Translations under genes and position numbers: made by a program
IMG/VR virus record: IMGVR_UViG_3300025280_000036
Location: 1 to 60,023 of that record
Source: a virus
Length of the DNA: 60,023 nucleotides
Strand: one strand, 5' to 3'
The notes under the pieces: model-generated
Seen by the model: only the letters and a program-made list of their open reading frames with translations
What the model was told of the DNA's origin: nothing
Database searches by the model: none
Shown here: positions 56,792 to 60,023 of the stretch, in pieces
Layout of the letters: each line of letters opens with the position of its first letter
How positions within the stretch are numbered: the first letter of the stretch is position 1

Positions 56792-57301
56792 TCATTCAGG
56801 GTTAGACATGAGACTCTCAGGATTCAGGCTGACCCTGTGGTCTCGATCATTGAAACATACTCGCACGTCACCAAAGTCCATGACGAATAGATCGGTGTAA
56901 GGTGAGTTCCAACGAATGGGACCATTCTCTACTGGCGGTTGGGTGCGGACCTGCACGAATTCTATTTCGACAGGAAGTTTCGTAACTGCTGTATTTATGC
57001 GCTGCCCCCACCACCAGACTAAGTTTCGGCTCGCCTTGAAATCGTCAATAGTATCTCGCGTGAATACCAAATCATCAATGGTTATCGCAACGTCCAAAAT
57101 GGTGCTGAAGACTTCTTCAATCTTTTCATTGAGGATTGCTGTGCCCATCCTTCGCAATAGCGTTCCGGTCCTGACAAACACCTGCGCCATTTCGCTCTGC
57201 AGTTCCGCAGTAGTTACCGCTTCACCGCCGAAACCTTCCTCGCCATCAACCGCTGCCATGATTTCCATGTCTCTCAGTTCAGCCTTCGTCGGCTTTGTCA
57301 T
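56792..57301 (-). CDS. 169-aa early protein, paralogue of the 58603-58935 gene
   Basis: Start MTKPTKAELRDMEIMAAVDG follows AGGAGG. The C-terminal half has ITIDDLVFTRDTIDDFKASR and TDLFVMDFGDVRVCFND, matching the TVDDLVFTRDTIEDFQTSR and TDLCIVDFGEVRACFN of the protein at 58603-58935. The N-terminal part is not shared. Function unknown; the paralogy shows duplication within the early region. Confidence 0.7.
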   Translation of the reverse strand: MTKPTKAELRDMEIMAAVDGEEGFGGEAVTTAELQSEMAQVFVRTGTLLRRMGTAILNEKIEEVFSTILDVAITIDDLVFTRDTIDDFKASRNLVWWWGQRINTAVTKLPVEIEFVQVRTQPPVENGPIRWNSPYTDLFVMDFGDVRVCFNDRDHRVSLNPESLMSNPE

Positions 57302-57318
57302 TTGTATTCCTCCTTTTT

Positions 57319-57717
57319 CTAAGCGGCCAGAAACATCCCAATCGTCCCATCGGACCTTAGCCAGATTTGCTCGATAAAGTAGTGCCATGTGCCAGCTTGA
57401 TTGAGAACATCCGCGACAGCGCGTTTGGCACTGGCTATGTCCACATAGCCATTAACGACCTTGATTTTTTCCTGCGAAACCCAAACCTTGTATTCTTTTT
57501 CTACGTTCGGCTTCCAGTTTTTGTAATCGTAGGCTTGTTCGCTGAGAGCATATTCCCCATCGGGAATTTCCCCAATGGCCTCGGACCCGACCTTGTTGGT
57601 TTCGACAAAAACAGGGTAGCCATCATCAGCAATTTCATCGGACTCATAGCCGATGCTCCAGTTGATTTGGGATGCTTCGTAATCCCACTCTCGATTGATG
57701 TCGTTCAGCAAACCCAT
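57319..57717 (-). CDS. 132-aa hypothetical early protein
   Basis: Reads MGLLNDINREWDYEASQINW, with acidic and aromatic residues (YESDEIADDGYPVFVE) and a helical part (IASAKRAVADVLNQAGTWHY). No family is recognised. It is one base from the stop of the gene upstream, which implies joint translation. Confidence 0.65.
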   Translation of the reverse strand: MGLLNDINREWDYEASQINWSIGYESDEIADDGYPVFVETNKVGSEAIGEIPDGEYALSEQAYDYKNWKPNVEKEYKVWVSQEKIKVVNGYVDIASAKRAVADVLNQAGTWHYFIEQIWLRSDGTIGMFLAA

Positions 57718-57718
57718 G

Positions 57719-58072
57719 TCAATTCACTCCTCTCTCTTCATCTTCTAGGACTTTCTTGATAGCTTGGTTTCGGGGAGTCTTGCCTAGATGTCGCAGAGCG
57801 AAATAAGCCATCAGTTGATCAACCTCAAACTTTTTCAGCTTCAGAATCCTATAAATAACAATGCTTACATCTTCGCTCATGTCTCCGATCTGCGGGTCAA
57901 CCATAGGCGAACCATCAAGCTCACCAAGTAACATATGAATGAACCTTTTCCTTTCTTCACGATTATAATCAGCCATAGCATTGTCGAAGTTAATGCTTTT
58001 GTATCCCCTGAACGAACCGTCCGGGTTCTTCACTTCTTCCATATCGTCAAAATTTTCTATTCTCGGCTTCAT
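57719..58072 (-). CDS. 117-aa hypothetical early protein, right-end full copy
   Basis: Starts MKPRIENFDDMEEVKNPDG after GGAGGACATGAC. It is charged and helical (DNAMADYNREERKRFIHMLL, KKFEVDQLMAYFALRHLG). The first 44 codons recur at 1-133. No function is recognised. It is the conserved flank to the left of the variable early cassette. Confidence 0.7.
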   Translation of the reverse strand: MKPRIENFDDMEEVKNPDGSFRGYKSINFDNAMADYNREERKRFIHMLLGELDGSPMVDPQIGDMSEDVSIVIYRILKLKKFEVDQLMAYFALRHLGKTPRNQAIKKVLEDEERGVN

Positions 58073-58482
58073 GTCATGTCCTCCTTCGGTTTAGTGCTCT
58101 GTTGCCTTAACTTCACTGACTCGATCAGTTCAACAGCATTGATGCGTCCCGTTTTGAGTCGTGCAAGATCGGTCTCACAGATATGTATCGGTGAACAATC
58201 GAAATCGTCCAGAGCAACCAAGTCATCCCGTAATTTTTTTAGATGCTCAAGCCCCTGATCACCGAGATTATCTAGTGCCAGTTCGCCTTCAATCAATTCC
58301 TGACCTCCTTCATCGTAGGTAAGGTCAGCGATAGCGTGATTGATGAGATATTGAATCAGGCTTAGATCATCCTCACTGAGCGACAATTCGTTTTCGTTGT
58401 CACCACCAGCTATGATTTTCGTTGTCACCACCAAGGTCGCATAAGAGTCATCCTGCTCGTCGGTTTTTTCATTCCATTTCAT
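58069..58482 (-). CDS. 137-aa acidic hypothetical early protein, right-end variant only
   Basis: Starts MKWNEKTDEQDDSYATLVVT and overlaps the 117-aa gene by 4 bases. It is acidic, with ELSLSEDDLSLIQYLINHAI and LEHLKKLRDDLVALDDFDC. No family is recognised. The left-end variant lacks this gene: there the 117-aa gene's leader is followed directly by the microprotein gene. Acidic early proteins can mimic DNA or inhibit host enzymes, but this is speculative. Confidence 0.65.
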   Translation of the reverse strand: MKWNEKTDEQDDSYATLVVTTKIIAGGDNENELSLSEDDLSLIQYLINHAIADLTYDEGGQELIEGELALDNLGDQGLEHLKKLRDDLVALDDFDCSPIHICETDLARLKTGRINAVELIESVKLRQQSTKPKEDMT

Positions 58483-58491
58483 GTCATACCC

Positions 58492-58590
58492 TCAGTCAGA
58501 GTCAGAAAAATAAGCAGTTATCGCTAACGGTAGCAACACCACCCCTAAAACGAAAAATGGTTCGGCAAAAAAATTCATAAAATCAATCAT
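58492..58590 (-). CDS. 32-aa membrane microprotein, right-end variant
   Basis: Starts MIDFMNFFAEPFFVLG, has VVLLPLAITAYF as a membrane-compatible stretch and ends SDSD. It matches the 29-aa left-end version in the first 14 residues and the hydrophobic core while the tail differs. It lies 9 bases before the 137-aa gene. Confidence 0.6.
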   Translation of the reverse strand: MIDFMNFFAEPFFVLGVVLLPLAITAYFSDSD

Positions 58591-58602
58591 GGTTTATAGT
58601 CC

Positions 58603-58935
58603 TCAATAATTAAAACACGCTCGTACTTCGCCAAAGTCCACGATGCACAGGTCAGTACGAGGTTGACCTTTACGCAACTGCGCTGATCCGATTTCGATAA
58701 GGGCTTTGATCGCATCTGGTGGCGTCTGAGCATCCAGCCGACGGAGATGGGCACGAGGATATTGAACATACTTTCTCGTCACCCCTCCTTCTCTCCACTT
58801 CTGTCGGCTTGTCTGGAAATCCTCAATCGTGTCTCGCGTAAAGACCAGATCATCGACAGTTACATCAAAAGCGCCGAAGTAGTGTTTAAAGACTGCTTCA
58901 ATCTGTTCATCGGATAGTGGGATATTGTTTCTCAT
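58603..58935 (-). CDS. 110-aa early protein, paralogue of the 56792-57301 gene
   Basis: Starts MRNNIPLSDEQIEAVFKHYF after GAGGACTAAACCAAC. It shares VDDLVFTRDTIEDFQTSR and the C-terminal TDLCIVDFGEVRACFN with the 169-aa protein. Between lies a variable part. It is present only in the right-end variant of the cassette. Function unknown. Confidence 0.7.
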   Translation of the reverse strand: MRNNIPLSDEQIEAVFKHYFGAFDVTVDDLVFTRDTIEDFQTSRQKWREGGVTRKYVQYPRAHLRRLDAQTPPDAIKALIEIGSAQLRKGQPRTDLCIVDFGEVRACFNY

Positions 58936-58941
58936 GTTGGT

Positions 58942-59331
58942 TTAGTCCTCATAATGCCAATTGTTGCCGTAATTACCGCCTTCCAAACAGTCTCGCTCCA
59001 CCAGTATCCATCTAGTACGTACGTGCCATTTATGATGAAACACACCTAGCTTTCGCAATTGCCACGATGTCTCTTTTAGAGTTTCCCATCGTTTATTAGG
59101 CCCGAAGTAGTCAATGTCATCTAAAGCAGAACCAATGTCCCATTCAAGGCTGGCTTTCAAAAACGCGGCAACGAATTGCATGTGCCGTTTTTGAACAGGT
59201 AAAGCACTATTTTTATCTCCCATTGCACCGGCTGAACAGTCGCCATCCACAGCAAGTAAACAGTATTCATGCCAGTTGGCTCTTGTCAGCGTTGGTAGGA
59301 AAATTTCCGTGATCTGGTTTGTGTTTTTCAT
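58942..59331 (-). CDS. 129-aa hypothetical early protein
   Basis: Starts MKNTNQITEIFLPTLTRANW. It has a compact middle (RHMQFVAAFLKASLEWDIG) and a Trp-rich end (FHHKWHVRTRWILVERD). No family is recognised. It is unique to the right-end variant. Confidence 0.6.
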   Translation of the reverse strand: MKNTNQITEIFLPTLTRANWHEYCLLAVDGDCSAGAMGDKNSALPVQKRHMQFVAAFLKASLEWDIGSALDDIDYFGPNKRWETLKETSWQLRKLGVFHHKWHVRTRWILVERDCLEGGNYGNNWHYED

Positions 59332-59346
59332 GTCACTATCAATTCG

Positions 59347-59553
59347 TTATTCGTTATCAAGATACGCGGCTAAATCCGGAACGATGTGGATCGCCAATCC
59401 AGCAAACCCAACAACGCGGCTGAAACAGGCTTTGTCGCTGACCCATCCTTTGTACTCGTCTATGTATATTTCAATCTGGAAATTTCCAAACGTAAAAACG
59501 AACGGCCCACGCCACGATTTTTCTTTGTGTTCAAATTTACGGTAGCGGTTCAT
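59347..59553 (-). CDS. 68-aa hypothetical early protein
   Basis: Start MNRYRKFEHKEKSWRGPFVF follows GGAGAC; the frame extends upstream through the RNA hairpins without a ribosome site. It has basic and aromatic residues with a beta pair (GPFVFTFGNFQIEIYI) and a hydrophobic helix (VVGFAGLAIHIVPDLAAYL). It replaces the 89-aa gene of the left-end variant. No family is recognised. Confidence 0.62.
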   Translation of the reverse strand: MNRYRKFEHKEKSWRGPFVFTFGNFQIEIYIDEYKGWVSDKACFSRVVGFAGLAIHIVPDLAAYLDNE

Positions 59554-59586
59554 ATCATGTCTCCTTTGTTCTCTGGGTTTTCCAAG

Positions 59587-59628
59587 ACCGCTGACCTCGG
59601 CAACGGTTTCGGCTGGTAACCAACCAGC
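59587..59628 (-). ncRNA. Paired RNA hairpins, right variant
   Basis: In minus-strand RNA: GCTGGT-loop-ACCAGC (59612-59628) and ACCGTTG-loop-CAGCGGT with one G-U (59587-59607). It matches the left variant at 1210-1251 with paired changes in the first stem. It separates the zinc-ribbon gene from the 68-aa gene. Confidence 0.5.
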
Positions 59629-59630
59629 AC

Positions 59631-59798
59631 TCATTCAGTTGGAATTAAAAAATCTTGCTTATAGACATCTGCCTTGCATCCTTGGCATTTTGTGGCGTAC
59701 CACCGAAAGTGATACACGATTGAGTGGTACCCACAATGCGGGCACTGGATTGCTTTCCCGTCAGCCCCAGCCCGCGTGTCTCTATCAACCTTTTTCAT
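59631..59798 (-). CDS. 55-aa zinc-ribbon protein, right-end copy
   Basis: Starts MKKVDRDTRAGADGK with the Cys pairs IQCPHCGYH and TKCQGCKAD and ends DFLIPTE. It matches the left-end copy at 1251-1421 in length and pattern. The start is set by AGAGGAG; a longer frame to 59873 has no ribosome site. Confidence 0.75.
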   Translation of the reverse strand: MKKVDRDTRAGADGKAIQCPHCGYHSIVYHFRWYATKCQGCKADVYKQDFLIPTE

Positions 59799-59891
59799 CA
59801 CTTTCTCCTCTAGCCCTCTTGGTTTAGCCCTTAATAAAAAAACAATCCTATACGAAACAATTGAACATTGCAACCTGGTGCAACAAAAGTG

Positions 59892-60023
59892 CTAGCTGCA
59901 ATACTTGGCGTAGCACACCGGGCCGATTCCGCGTTCAATCGATTCCTCGTTTTCAAGATGGGTATTGCAGAATCCGCATGTGCCGACCAAGCGCCCGTAA
60001 GCGGCAGCGGCAGCGACGTGATC
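59892..60023 (-). CDS. Partial C-terminus of the SNF2 helicase, right-end copy
   Basis: 44 codons plus edge: the reading frame CGFCN, ESIERGIGPVCYAKYCS with the four zinc cysteines is the same as the end of the 1514-3499 gene. The N-terminal part lies beyond the window edge or, in a circular genome, continues at about 1653. It supports the terminal redundancy. Confidence 0.85.
   Translation of the reverse strand, partial: DHVAAAAAYGRLVGTCGFCNTHLENEESIERGIGPVCYAKYCS

Noticed and set aside
1-60023. Integrase, excisionase or repressor genes pointing to lysogeny
   Set aside because: None was recognised in any frame; the winged-helix protein at 51144-51431 is not a clear repressor. A temperate lifestyle is not supported.

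Overview
The window reads as a nearly complete genome of a tailed phage with a short, P22-like (podovirus-type) virion, probably assembled from an environmental sample. The support is a full virion set on the plus strand: terminase, portal, scaffold, major capsid, gp4- and gp10-like connector and tail proteins, S74-type tail fibre, ejection-type internal proteins and a lysis cassette. There are divergent early genes, almost no non-coding space, and no ribosomal, tRNA or housekeeping genes. No DNA or RNA polymerase, integrase or repressor was recognised, so host polymerases are probably used. The host cannot be named from the sequence; a Gram-negative host follows from the spanins and from the outer-membrane secretion protein CsgG.

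Layout. (1) 1-6.9 kb, minus strand: small early genes, an SNF2-family helicase with a C-terminal zinc motif, and a run of short genes separated by similar GC-rich terminator hairpins. (2) 6.85-8.27 kb: divergent control region, small terminase-like gene and about 760 bases of AT-rich, repeat-rich non-coding DNA ending in a 72-nt hairpin. (3) 8.3-43.5 kb, plus strand: the late operon. It holds packaging, head and connector genes, structural genes, the S74 tail fibre, lysis genes (small membrane protein, i-spanin, o-spanin, GH24 lysozyme), tail and ejection proteins, and three small membrane proteins. Two different iron/2-oxoglutarate oxygenases and a GroES-like protein lie among the virion genes. 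(4) 43.5-49.1 kb, plus strand: a curli-type cassette continuing the late operon, in the order CsgF, CsgG, curlin-like protein, FecR-domain protein, second curlin-like protein, CHASE2-adenylate/guanylate cyclase. (5) 49.2-54.2 kb, minus strand: cytosine methyltransferase, small zinc and winged-helix proteins, an SSB-like protein, an ERF-type annealing protein and a PD-(D/E)XK nuclease. (6) 54.2-56.5 kb, plus strand: RusA-like resolvase and a T7-gp4/Twinkle-like primase-helicase. (7) 56.5-60.0 kb, minus strand: small early genes.

The two ends are alternative versions of one locus. Bases 1-145 match 57940-58084 with a single difference, and 1251-1653 closely matches 59631-60023, but the genes between differ (220-aa plus 89-aa proteins at the left end; 137-, 110-, 129- and 68-aa proteins at the right end). 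The likely reading is a circular or terminally redundant genome of about 58 kb in which two strain variants of an early-gene cassette were assembled, one at each end.

The most interesting system is the curli cassette: phage genes for the CsgG pore, its CsgF partner, two secreted amyloid-repeat proteins, and a FecR/CHASE2-cyclase pair that looks like an envelope sensor making a cyclic nucleotide. All six genes overlap their neighbours by 4 to 44 bases. Other notable points are the dual-frame methyltransferase gene, a recent 120-bp sequence exchange between an early gene and a virion gene, a conserved 29-32-aa membrane microprotein, and co-varying RNA hairpins in the two end variants.
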